From: CBDFLT01 sp965249225
GTDB lineage: Bacteria > Chloroflexota > Dehalococcoidia > Lucifugimonadales > G963668185
NCBI GenBank assembly: GCA_965249225.1
Contig: CBDFLT010000007.1
Location: 206,849 to 270,848, forward strand
Length of the DNA stretch: 64,000 nt
Direction of reading: 5' to 3'
The notes under the pieces were generated by a model. The model was not told the origin of the DNA. It made no database searches and saw nothing but the letters and a program-made list of their open reading frames with translations. The position numbers and the translations under genes are program-made. This document shows, piece by piece, positions 35,161 through 43,424 of this stretch (position 1 is the stretch's first letter; every line of letters starts with the position of its first letter).

Positions 35161-36027
35161 TCAGTTCCCAACTATCTCCTTGAACCGTGTGATCGCTTCA
35201 ATGTGGTCCGTGGGCGAGGACAGTCCCGCCCCCAGGGTATTGATGTACGCATGGGTGGCCCCCATCTCTCGCCATGCCTCGATGTCCTTGGCCACATCCT
35301 CCTCGTCCAAGCCCGCTATGGGGAGGTCTGCGTCGATCCCGATGTCCCTCGGATCACGGCCTGCCTGGATGGCGTAGTTTCTTAGCTTATCGACCATCCC
35401 CCGGCTGTTGTCGTTGGGCCTTTCCGTGGGAAACCAGCCGTCCCCCAGCCGCGCCGTCCGCTCCAGGACGCGGTCGACGTCACCACCGAACCACACGGGG
35501 ATGGGCCGCTGGACCGGCAGGGGGTTGAGTCCGGCATCGGTGATGTGGTGCCACCGTCCGTTGTAAGTGACCAGCTCGTTGGTCCACAGGGCCCGCATCA
35601 CCTCGATCTGCTCCTCGATGCGGCGCCCTCGGTTGTGGAAGTTCTCCCCCAGAGCCTCGAACTCGACGTCATTCCATCCGTTGGCCACGCCGAGCCTGAG
35701 CCGTCCGCCGCTGAGGACGTCGATTTCCGCAGCCTGTTTCGCCACCAGAACCGTCTGCCGCTGGGGCAAAATGACGATTCCTGTGACCAGCTCGATATCG
35801 GTCGTTATGCTCGCCAGATAGCCGAACAGCACGAATATCTCGTGGAACATGTCATTTTGGTCGTAGTAGCCGTCCCACCCGGGCCGGCTGGCGCTGTTGG
35901 CGCCCAGCACGTGGTCGAAGGCCAGAAGGTGGGAGTAACCTAGCGATTCGGCGGCCTGCACGTAGTCTCTAATGGCCACCGGGTCCGGACCTATCTCCAT
36001 TTGCGGAAAGACAACGCCTATCTGCAT
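35161..36027 (-). CDS. LLM-class F420-dependent oxidoreductase (copy 1)
   Basis: A 288-residue TIM-barrel protein of the luciferase-like monooxygenase family, in the branch annotated TIGR03619-like F420-dependent. MQIGVVFPQMEIGPDPVAIR, VANGWNDVEFEALGENFHNR and PIPVWFGGDVDRVLERTARL are family features. Substrate unknown. About 80% similar by eye to the adjacent copy at 36076-36942; they are clearly a tandem duplication. It is convergent with ftsH. Confidence 0.9.
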   Translation of the reverse strand: MQIGVVFPQMEIGPDPVAIRDYVQAAESLGYSHLLAFDHVLGANSASRPGWDGYYDQNDMFHEIFVLFGYLASITTDIELVTGIVILPQRQTVLVAKQAAEIDVLSGGRLRLGVANGWNDVEFEALGENFHNRGRRIEEQIEVMRALWTNELVTYNGRWHHITDAGLNPLPVQRPIPVWFGGDVDRVLERTARLGDGWFPTERPNDNSRGMVDKLRNYAIQAGRDPRDIGIDADLPIAGLDEEDVAKDIEAWREMGATHAYINTLGAGLSSPTDHIEAITRFKEIVGN

Positions 36028-36075
36028 TCTGCCATCCTTTCGGGAAGCTCTCCGGGCCGTCGGATCAGCGGTGTG

Positions 36076-36942
36076 TCAGCTACCGGCTACGTCCTTAAAC
36101 CGTGTGATCGCGTCGATGTGATCTGTGGGGGTGGACAGTCCGGCACCCATGGTGTTGACGGACACGTGGGTGGTCCCCATCTCTCTCCAGGCCTCAATAT
36201 CCCTGGCCCATTCTTCTTCGCTTCGATCCGCTATCATTATCCCGCCATCGATGCCTAGACTGGCGAGGTCTCGTCCGGCCTGCTGGGCGTAATACCGCAG
36301 CTTCTCGACGATCTGCCTCGCATCTTCTCCGGGGTAGTCCGTTCCGAGCCAGCCGTCGCCGAGTCGGACCGTTCTCTCCAGCGCTCGGTCCAGAAACCCG
36401 CCCAGCCAGACTGGAATTGGGCGCTGGACCGGCAGGGGGTTGAGTCCGGCGTCGGTAATCTTGTGCCACCGCCCTTCGTACGTGACCAGCTCGTTGGTCC
36501 ACAGGGCCCGCATCACCTCGATCTGCTCCTCAGACCTGCGTCCTCGGTTATGGAAGTCCTGGCCTAGGGCCTCATACTCGATGTCGTTCCATCCGGTGCC
36601 CACGCCCAGCCTTAAGCGCCCGCCGCTGAGCACGTCTACCTCCGCCGCCTGTTTCGCCACCAGCGCCGTCTGCCTCTGGGATACGATGAGGATGCCCAAG
36701 ACCAGCTCGAGCTTGGTGGTTGCAGCCGCCAGGTAGCCAAACAGCACCAAGGGCTCGTGGAACATGTGGGTATAGTTGTAGTCGCCGCTCCAGCCTGGCC
36801 GGCTGGCGGGGTTGGCGCCGATCACGTGGTCGTAGGTCTGTAAGTGGGAGTAGCCCAACGCCTCTGCGGCCTGCGCATAGTCTCTGATGGCGATGGGGTC
36901 TGTGCCTATTTCGGTTTGCGGGAAGATAACGCCGATTTGCAC
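36076..36942 (-). CDS. LLM-class F420-dependent oxidoreductase (copy 2)
   Basis: A 288-residue paralogue of the preceding gene, the same length. It opens MQIGVIFPQTEIGTDPIAIR and keeps VGTGWNDIEYEALGQDFHNR and PIPVWLGGFLDRALERTVRL. The two copies differ most in the region near residues 210-240 and at HP/FH positions around the active site opening, suggesting separate substrates. Cofactor (F420 or FMN) cannot be settled from sequence. Confidence 0.9.
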   Translation of the reverse strand: MQIGVIFPQTEIGTDPIAIRDYAQAAEALGYSHLQTYDHVIGANPASRPGWSGDYNYTHMFHEPLVLFGYLAAATTKLELVLGILIVSQRQTALVAKQAAEVDVLSGGRLRLGVGTGWNDIEYEALGQDFHNRGRRSEEQIEVMRALWTNELVTYEGRWHKITDAGLNPLPVQRPIPVWLGGFLDRALERTVRLGDGWLGTDYPGEDARQIVEKLRYYAQQAGRDLASLGIDGGIMIADRSEEEWARDIEAWREMGTTHVSVNTMGAGLSTPTDHIDAITRFKDVAGS

Positions 36943-37024
36943 TCAGCTACTCCGTCAAGCAAGTGGCGGATCAAATACGTTCTCTCAGTAGGGTACTCAA
37001 GTTAAGGACAAGTTTATACCATAC

Positions 37025-38761
37025 CTAATAAGGCCGGTAGCGGTTGGCGATGGGCATGCGCCGGTCCCTGCCGAAGTTACGGGGCGTGATCTTGATCCCG
37101 GGCGGGGCCTGGCGGCGCTTGTACTCATTGCGGTCCACCATACCCGCGGCGCGTTTGACGACCTCCTCGTCAAATCCCATCGCCACGATCTCTTTGACGC
37201 TCTTGTCCTCCTCTACGTATGCCTTGAGTATGGGGTCGAGGACCTCGTAAGGCGGCAACGAGTCCTCATCCTTCTGGTCGGGCCTCAGCTCCGCGCTCGG
37301 CGCCTTCTCGATGACACTGCGGGGGATGACGGCCTTTGGGCCCAATGAGTTCCGGTACTCCGCCAGCTCGTAGACCATCGTCTTCGGCACGTCCTTGATG
37401 ACCGCGAATCCGCCGGACATGTCTCCATACAGCGTGGCGTATCCGGTTGCCATCTCGCTCTTATTGCCCGTGGCGAGCACCAGCCAGCCGAACTTGTTGG
37501 ATACGGCCATGATCAGGTTTCCTCGAATACGCGACTGGATATTCTCCTCCGCGACCCCGGACTCGGTGCCCTCGAACTGAGAGGAGAGGCTGTCGAGGTA
37601 AGCGGAAAAGGCGTCCTCGATGGGGACCGTCCAAAGCTCCATGCCCAGGTTGTCCGCCACTTCCCTGGCGTCCAGAAGGCTGCCCTCGGAGGAGAACCGG
37701 GACGGCATGGCGATGCCCAGGACGTTTTGTCCACCGAGTGCATCGGCGGCCACGGCCGCGACGAGGCTGGAGTCGATGCCGCCCGAAAGGGCGAGGATCA
37801 CCTTGTCGAAGCCGCTCTTGCCCACGTAGTCGCGCGTTCCCACCACCAATGCTGTGTACACTTCGCCCGCGCCGCTGTAGATGCTCAACCGTCGCTTGGG
37901 GATTGGGGGCCTCTCGGAGTTTGAGGAGTAAGAGGAAACCGAGACTACCTTCGAATCGCCTATCTGTTGGGCGGCGATCGGTCTCTCCTTACGTCGCTGT
38001 GCCACCGGGGGTCTGGAGCGGGTGTCCCGCTCCACCTCCAGGTCCTCGACTATCAGTTCTTCCTCGAACTGGCTTCCTTGGGCGACGACCTCTCCGGCGG
38101 GATTCAGGACCATGCTCCCCCCGTCGAACACCAGCTCGTCCTGACCGCCCACCAGGTTGACGTATGCCACGAAGAGATCGTTTCCAGACGCGCGAGTCGC
38201 CAGCATTCTCTGCCGTTCGCCGCGTTTACCCGTATGATACGGCGAGCCGTTGATGTTGGCGATGACCTCGGCGCCCGCCGCCCGCTGGACCACAGCCGGT
38301 CCAGTCGCGGACCAGATGTCCTCGCAGATGTTGACGCCGACAGGCGTGCCGTTCAGCACGAACACGGGGCACTCGGCGCCCGACGTGAAGTACCGCTCCT
38401 CGTCGAATACGCCGTAGTTCGGCAGGCGTATCTTGTGGTAAACGCCCACCAGTTCTCCATCGTACGCTACGGCCGCGGCGTTGTAGGTGTGTGAGTCGGC
38501 GTCGGCGAACCCCACGATCACCCCGATGCCTTTGGAAGCCTTGACGACTTCCTGCATCCGGTCCATGTTTTCGCGTAGGAACTGGGGCTTGAACAGGAGG
38601 TCTTCAGGCGGGTAGCCGGTGATGGCCAGCTCGGGGAAGGTAATGAGGTCGGCCTGGAGGGAACGTGCGTCGTCGATGTATTCCAGTATCTTCCTGGTGT
38701 TGCCCTCAAGGTCTCCGACGGTGACATTGAGCTGGGCCATCGCCAGTCTTAAGGTGCGCAT
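37025..38761 (-). CDS. nadE: Glutamine-dependent NAD+ synthetase
   Basis: I place the start at ATG 38761 (578 residues). The N-terminal carbon-nitrogen hydrolase domain begins MRTLRLAMAQLNVTVGDLEG and has the Glu/Lys/Cys triad with Cys in GVNICEDIWS. The C-terminal domain has the PP-loop ALSGGIDSSLVAAVAADALG and later GNKSEMATGYATLYGDMSGG. It amidates nicotinic acid adenine dinucleotide using glutamine-derived ammonia. Single gene between LLM genes and an aminotransferase. Confidence 0.96.
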   Translation of the reverse strand: MRTLRLAMAQLNVTVGDLEGNTRKILEYIDDARSLQADLITFPELAITGYPPEDLLFKPQFLRENMDRMQEVVKASKGIGVIVGFADADSHTYNAAAVAYDGELVGVYHKIRLPNYGVFDEERYFTSGAECPVFVLNGTPVGVNICEDIWSATGPAVVQRAAGAEVIANINGSPYHTGKRGERQRMLATRASGNDLFVAYVNLVGGQDELVFDGGSMVLNPAGEVVAQGSQFEEELIVEDLEVERDTRSRPPVAQRRKERPIAAQQIGDSKVVSVSSYSSNSERPPIPKRRLSIYSGAGEVYTALVVGTRDYVGKSGFDKVILALSGGIDSSLVAAVAADALGGQNVLGIAMPSRFSSEGSLLDAREVADNLGMELWTVPIEDAFSAYLDSLSSQFEGTESGVAEENIQSRIRGNLIMAVSNKFGWLVLATGNKSEMATGYATLYGDMSGGFAVIKDVPKTMVYELAEYRNSLGPKAVIPRSVIEKAPSAELRPDQKDEDSLPPYEVLDPILKAYVEEDKSVKEIVAMGFDEEVVKRAAGMVDRNEYKRRQAPPGIKITPRNFGRDRRMPIANRYRPY

Positions 38762-38937
38762 CGACACTGGGTTCCGCTCACCGAGTGGGTTGAGCCAAGT
38801 ATAACATAGGCGGCCTACCAGGGCCGTGGACACCTGGGTGGGAGGGATTTCATTCGTCGCCGTGCTGGCCTTTCGGCCACACTAATACGCCGTCAGTCGT
38901 GAAGGGACCGCCTAGGCCGTCATCTGAGAGACAGGCT

Positions 38938-40104
38938 CTAAGACCTGTTTGCCACGAACTGGTTGATCCGCTCCAGGGCCTTCTCGATGTTCTCTGCCGA
39001 GTTGGCGAACGAGAAACGCACGTAGCCACGGCCGAACTCCCCGAACGCCTCGCCCGCGAGGGATGCGACCCCCGCCTGCTGCAGGAGATCATCGGCGAAC
39101 TCACGGCTGGTCATACCCGTTTCCTCGATGTTAGGGAAGACGTAGAAGGCTCCTCCCGGCATCTGGCAGCGTATTCCACCGATGCTGTTTAGCCCGTTTA
39201 CGATAAGGTCGCGCCGCTTCTTGAACTCCGCGACTATCTGGTGAGCGTCCTCCTGCGGGCCGTTCAGCGCTTCCAGGCAGGCCATCTGGGTGAAGCTGGC
39301 GGTACAGGAAGCGCTGTTGGTGATCAGGCGGCTGATGGGCTCCACGAGCTCCTGGGGCATCACACCGTAACCCGCGCGCCAGCCGGTCATGGCGTACGTC
39401 TTGGAGAAGCCGTCCAGGATAATAGTCCGCTCGGCAAGACCCGGAAACTGGGTGATGCTCTCATGCTGCCCCTCGTATAGAAAACGGCTGTAAATCTCGT
39501 CCGACAGGACAACGACGTCGTTCTTGTGCGCGAGCTCCGCCAGCGCCTCGAGGGAGTCTAGTCCCATTATGCTTCCGCAGGGGTTGTGGGGCGAGTTTAC
39601 AATCATCAGCTTGGTCTTGGGCGATACCTGGCTGGTGACCTCCTCGATGTCTACGCCGAAGTCCTTGGACTCGTAGAGCTTCATGGGAACAGGCACTCCC
39701 CCCACGAATCGGATCATCGACTCGTAGATCGGAAAACCGGGGTTGGGGTAGAGCACCTCGTCGCCCTCGTCTACCAGGGCGAGGATGGCGAAGAACATGA
39801 TCGGCTTGCCCCCTGGCGTGATGACCACGTTGTCGCCCGACACCGATATATTCCTCGTACGGGCGACCTCCTGGGCGATGCGATTACGGACCTCGGGATA
39901 ACCCGGCGAGGGGTTGTAGTGGGTGTAGCCGTTGCTCAGCGCATCCTTGGCCGCCTGTATGATATTGTTGGGGGTGTCGAAATCGGGCTCGCCGATCTCC
40001 AAATGGACCACGTCCATACCCTGTGCCTCCAGGGCCTTAGCCTTGACCAGGACTTCGAAGGCCGTCTCCGTTCCCAGGCGACTCATACGCTCAGCCAACT
40101 TCAT
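38938..40104 (-). CDS. Pyridoxal phosphate aminotransferase, class I/II
   Basis: The start is ATG at 40104 with AGGGGAG upstream; the open frame upstream to 40404 overlaps ispH and is not credible. The 388-residue enzyme has the PLP Lys in IILDGFSKTYAMTGWRAGYG, with EIGEPDFDTPNNI, NPSPGYPEVRNRIA and NSPHNPCGSIM. It belongs to the AspC/AraT-like fold-type I family. Aspartate, aromatic or branched-chain specificity cannot be told. Confidence 0.93.
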   Translation of the reverse strand: MKLAERMSRLGTETAFEVLVKAKALEAQGMDVVHLEIGEPDFDTPNNIIQAAKDALSNGYTHYNPSPGYPEVRNRIAQEVARTRNISVSGDNVVITPGGKPIMFFAILALVDEGDEVLYPNPGFPIYESMIRFVGGVPVPMKLYESKDFGVDIEEVTSQVSPKTKLMIVNSPHNPCGSIMGLDSLEALAELAHKNDVVVLSDEIYSRFLYEGQHESITQFPGLAERTIILDGFSKTYAMTGWRAGYGVMPQELVEPISRLITNSASCTASFTQMACLEALNGPQEDAHQIVAEFKKRRDLIVNGLNSIGGIRCQMPGGAFYVFPNIEETGMTSREFADDLLQQAGVASLAGEAFGEFGRGYVRFSFANSAENIEKALERINQFVANRS

Positions 40105-40281
40105 TGCTCGCTCCCCTGGAAGGTATTTCAAAAGGCTCGGTGGCCGGTGGGTAGTATACACTGACGTGCCGGCTTTCGGAACAGATGGTGGATGGGTTCC
40201 GCCTCGGCGCGCCTTACACCGGGTGATGTGTGATAAAATCGCACTCAGGGGAAATCTCGGGTTTCTTCGGAGAACCGGTTT

Positions 40282-41181
40282 ATGAAAGTCTTTCTCGGCG
40301 TCCCGCGGGGCTTCTGCGCGGGGGTAGTAAGGGCGATAGATGTCGTCGAACTGGCGCTGAAGAAGTTCGGCGCACCGATCTATGTAAAACATCAGATCGT
40401 CCACAACCCTTATGTCGTGAAGTCGCTTGAGGACAAGGGCGCCATCACCGTGGAGGATGTGGAGGAGGTGCCTGAAGGCTCAACCGTGGTCTTTTCGGCG
40501 CACGGCTCGCCTCCCGAAGACTTTAGGAAGGCGGAGAACAGAGGCCTGCGCGTAATAGACGCCACCTGTCCGCTGGTGACCAAGGTACACAACGAGGCAA
40601 AAAAGTACGCCAAGGATGGGCGGAACCTAGTCCTGGTGGGCCACCGTGGACACCAGGAGGTAAAAGGTTCCATGGGGCAAGCACCCATGTTCCTGGTGGA
40701 TGACAGGGCGTCGAAGGAGCTGCCCGATTGGGAGCCCGACACCCCGATCGCCGTACTGACGCAGACGACTCTTTCGGTGGACGATACCCAGGACTCGATC
40801 GATCAGCTCCGCGAGCGCTTCGGCAATGTCGTCGTGCGCAACGACCTTTGCTATGCGACCACGAATCGCCAGGCCGCCGTAAAGGAGTTGTGCCGGTGGG
40901 TCGACCTGGTCCTTGTCATCGGCGCCCCCAACAGCTCCAACTGCATGCGTCTGCGTGATGTTGCGGAGGCCAGCGGCGCGACCGCCTATCTCATTAACGG
41001 GCCCGAGGAGATGGAGCCCCGATGGCTTGACGGCCTGGAAGCGGTCGGCATCACCTCTGGCGCGTCCACGCCCGAGCTGCTGGTTCAGGACGTAATTCGG
41101 GCCGTCGGGGCCGACGAAGTGGTTGCCATAGAAGGGATCAATGAAGACGTCAGCTTTGTGCTCCCTGTGGAGCTGAGGTAG
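40282..41181 (+). CDS. ispH: 4-hydroxy-3-methylbut-2-enyl diphosphate reductase
   Basis: A 299-residue [4Fe-4S] enzyme of the MEP isoprenoid pathway. Cys ligands occur in PRGFCAGVVRAID (Cys13), DATCPLVTKVHNEAKKY and NSSNCMRLRDVA. Catalytic GHRGHQEVKGSMGQAP and SAHGSPP are present. It produces IPP and DMAPP. Divergent from the aminotransferase. The downstream geranylgeranyl reductase also acts in isoprenoid metabolism. Confidence 0.97.
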   Translation: MKVFLGVPRGFCAGVVRAIDVVELALKKFGAPIYVKHQIVHNPYVVKSLEDKGAITVEDVEEVPEGSTVVFSAHGSPPEDFRKAENRGLRVIDATCPLVTKVHNEAKKYAKDGRNLVLVGHRGHQEVKGSMGQAPMFLVDDRASKELPDWEPDTPIAVLTQTTLSVDDTQDSIDQLRERFGNVVVRNDLCYATTNRQAAVKELCRWVDLVLVIGAPNSSNCMRLRDVAEASGATAYLINGPEEMEPRWLDGLEAVGITSGASTPELLVQDVIRAVGADEVVAIEGINEDVSFVLPVELR

Positions 41182-41269
41182 CTGATCACTTGATCTTTTG
41201 TGGTGGGACCGTGTGGAGGCATCCGGCCACACACCTTTGGATGGACGATCTAAGTCTCGACCGTGTGAC

Positions 41270-42499
41270 ATGCGCTACGACGTTATAGTTGTTGGAGCTG
41301 GCCCCGCAGGAAGCACCGCGGCCCGAGAGTGTGCCGACCGCGGGCTGGACGTGTTGCTGCTCGACAAGGCGGAGTTCCCCAGAGACAAGCCCTGCGGGGG
41401 AGCTGTCACCATCAATGCGGCACGTCTGCTGCCGTTTGACCTTGGGCCGGTGGTGGAGCGAGAGGTGTCGAGCATGTGTATAAGTTTGCGCCGGGGGCAG
41501 GAATTCACGCGATACTCGCCAGAGCACTTGGTGTTGCTCACGCAACGCTCACGCCTGGATACTTTCCTTGTGGAGCGTGCTATCGAGTCCGCTGTTACCT
41601 TTCGCCAGCGTGCGCCCGTCCGGGAGGTCCTGCGGTACCCGTCACACGTGGTCGTCCGGGCGGGACGTGAATCGTTCGAGGGGAGTACCCTTGTGGCCGC
41701 TGATGGAGCCAATGGGATGACCGCTAAGTTGTCTGGCTTGACGATGAACATTTGCCATGGAATCGCTCTTGAGGGGAACATTACGCCGCCCAATGGCTTT
41801 CCCGAGAAGTGGGAACAGGCCATCGGCCTAGACCTGGGAGACCTTCCCGGCGGGTACGGCTGGATATTCCCCAAAGGGGACCATCTCAATATCGGAATCG
41901 GCGGTTGGCGATACGTGGCGCCCAAGCTCCGTGAACGCCTGGACGGGTTGGTTGACTCCTACGGCTACGATCCGAAGGGCCTGTGGGGCCTGCGGGGTTA
42001 CCACCTGCCGATTCGATATCAGGACTCGGCGTTCGTTGACGGCAACGTACTGGTCGTTGGTGATGCTGCCGGCCTGATCGACCCGATGACAGGCGAGGGT
42101 ATCACCATGGCTTTCAAGAGTGGACGTATAGCCGCTGAGCACCTGGCTGACTATCTATCCAACGGGGCTAGGGACCTTCAGGGGTATGCCCGCGGCCTTG
42201 AACGAGAAGTACTGCCCGACCTCGCGGTCTCACGTAAGCTTCATGATCTGTTTCACCTTAGTCCGGGCCTGTTCATCGGGATCGAACGAAGAACTTCGAT
42301 CCTATGGAAAGGCGTCCGCAACCTCCTGCTCGGCACACAGACGTACTGGGGAATCAGAGGAAGGTTTGGGTTGATCTGGACGGTCGTGGAGTTCGTCTCC
42401 GATCTAGTGCGGACCACGCCGAGCCTACAGCGTAAGGCCGGCCTGCGAGACCCGGCCCCGCCGGAGCGGTTCTTCCTCGGGAGTACCCGGCATAGGTGA
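41270..42499 (+). CDS. Geranylgeranyl reductase family FAD-dependent oxidoreductase
   Basis: The 409-residue product starts MRYDVIVVGAGPAGSTAARE, an FAD-binding Rossmann motif (GxGxxG). KPCGGAVTIN, FPKGDHLNIGIGG and VGDAAGLIDPMTGEGITMAF are the family signatures. Members reduce the double bonds of geranylgeranyl chains in lipids or chlorophyll, or menaquinone tails. Located 90 nt after ispH. A related gene is at 48063-49277. Exact substrate unknown. Confidence 0.9.
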   Translation: MRYDVIVVGAGPAGSTAARECADRGLDVLLLDKAEFPRDKPCGGAVTINAARLLPFDLGPVVEREVSSMCISLRRGQEFTRYSPEHLVLLTQRSRLDTFLVERAIESAVTFRQRAPVREVLRYPSHVVVRAGRESFEGSTLVAADGANGMTAKLSGLTMNICHGIALEGNITPPNGFPEKWEQAIGLDLGDLPGGYGWIFPKGDHLNIGIGGWRYVAPKLRERLDGLVDSYGYDPKGLWGLRGYHLPIRYQDSAFVDGNVLVVGDAAGLIDPMTGEGITMAFKSGRIAAEHLADYLSNGARDLQGYARGLEREVLPDLAVSRKLHDLFHLSPGLFIGIERRTSILWKGVRNLLLGTQTYWGIRGRFGLIWTVVEFVSDLVRTTPSLQRKAGLRDPAPPERFFLGSTRHR

Positions 42500-42709
42500 G
42501 AGGCGCCTCCACGGTCGCGTTTCCCGGCGTCGGCCCAACATCTGGTGCATCATACCCGCCTCAAGGCCCCATTGCTCCTCGACATCCCTCTTAGCGGGAT
42601 TCAAGCTGTTTACCCTCAAGGGTCGTTTCGATATTCATTTTGGCATCGGGCTAGGGTGCTCATCTCCAGACAGACAGGGATTTTGCTATAGCCCGTGGAG
42701 AGTTCTTAG

Positions 42710-43402
42710 ATGGAAGTAGTTTTGCGCAGCCTTGTGGAAGGCGCGCGCGAGGCGTCCGGCACAGTCATCGTCGTTGATGTATTCAGGTGCTTTACTACCG
42801 CGGCCGTGGCCTTTGCCCGTGGCGCCGACAAGATTGTCATGGTGGCCGAGGTGGACGAGGCGCTGGAGCTCCGCCGGCGGGGTGTTGGTGAGCTGTGCAT
42901 GGGCGAGGTGGGCGGAATGCGGCCGGAAGGGTTTGACTACGGCAACTCACCGACCGAGCTTTCACACGCCGATGTCGAGGGCAAGACGCTAATACAGTCG
43001 ACGCGCGCGGGAACCGTGGGGATTACCGCCGTCCGCAACGCCGACCGGATTTACGGAGCCGCTCTGGTGATTGCCGAGGCCACAGCACGGGCGGTGGAGC
43101 GCCGCAACCCTGAGCTGGTAACTATCGTAGCGATGGGGGCCGAGGGAAAGGTGCGCTCAGACGAAGACGAGCAATGCGCCCTCTACTTGAAGAACATCTT
43201 GCGAGGACGGCGGCCAGACCGCGACGCGGTGCGCAAGCTGGTGCTTGTAGGGGAGGAGTCTCAGAAGTACGGTGATCCGGCACGGCCCCACTTTCCGCCG
43301 AGCGACAGGGAGATGGCTCTCCAGATCGACAGTATGCCCTTCGCAGTGGCCATATCCTGCGAAGATGGATTTCTGGTCGCCAGGCGGGAGCCAATCGGAT
43401 AG
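42710..43402 (+). CDS. 2-phosphosulfolactate phosphatase family protein (ComB-like)
   Basis: A 230-residue member of the ComB family: TVIVVDVFRCFTTAAVAFAR, KTLIQSTRAGTVGI and VTIVAMGAEGKVRSDEDEQC are conserved. ComB removes phosphate from 2-phosphosulfolactate in coenzyme M synthesis in methanogens. Bacterial homologues are widespread without coenzyme M and the role is uncertain. No other coenzyme M gene is nearby. Confidence 0.88.
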   Translation: MEVVLRSLVEGAREASGTVIVVDVFRCFTTAAVAFARGADKIVMVAEVDEALELRRRGVGELCMGEVGGMRPEGFDYGNSPTELSHADVEGKTLIQSTRAGTVGITAVRNADRIYGAALVIAEATARAVERRNPELVTIVAMGAEGKVRSDEDEQCALYLKNILRGRRPDRDAVRKLVLVGEESQKYGDPARPHFPPSDREMALQIDSMPFAVAISCEDGFLVARREPIG

Positions 43403-43424
43403 ACTTGATGTCGAGGGGTCAGAG

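Noticed and set aside
40105..40404. N-terminal extension of the aminotransferase
   Set aside because: It overlaps the divergent ispH gene and does not resemble the family; the ATG at 40104 has a good ribosome-binding site.
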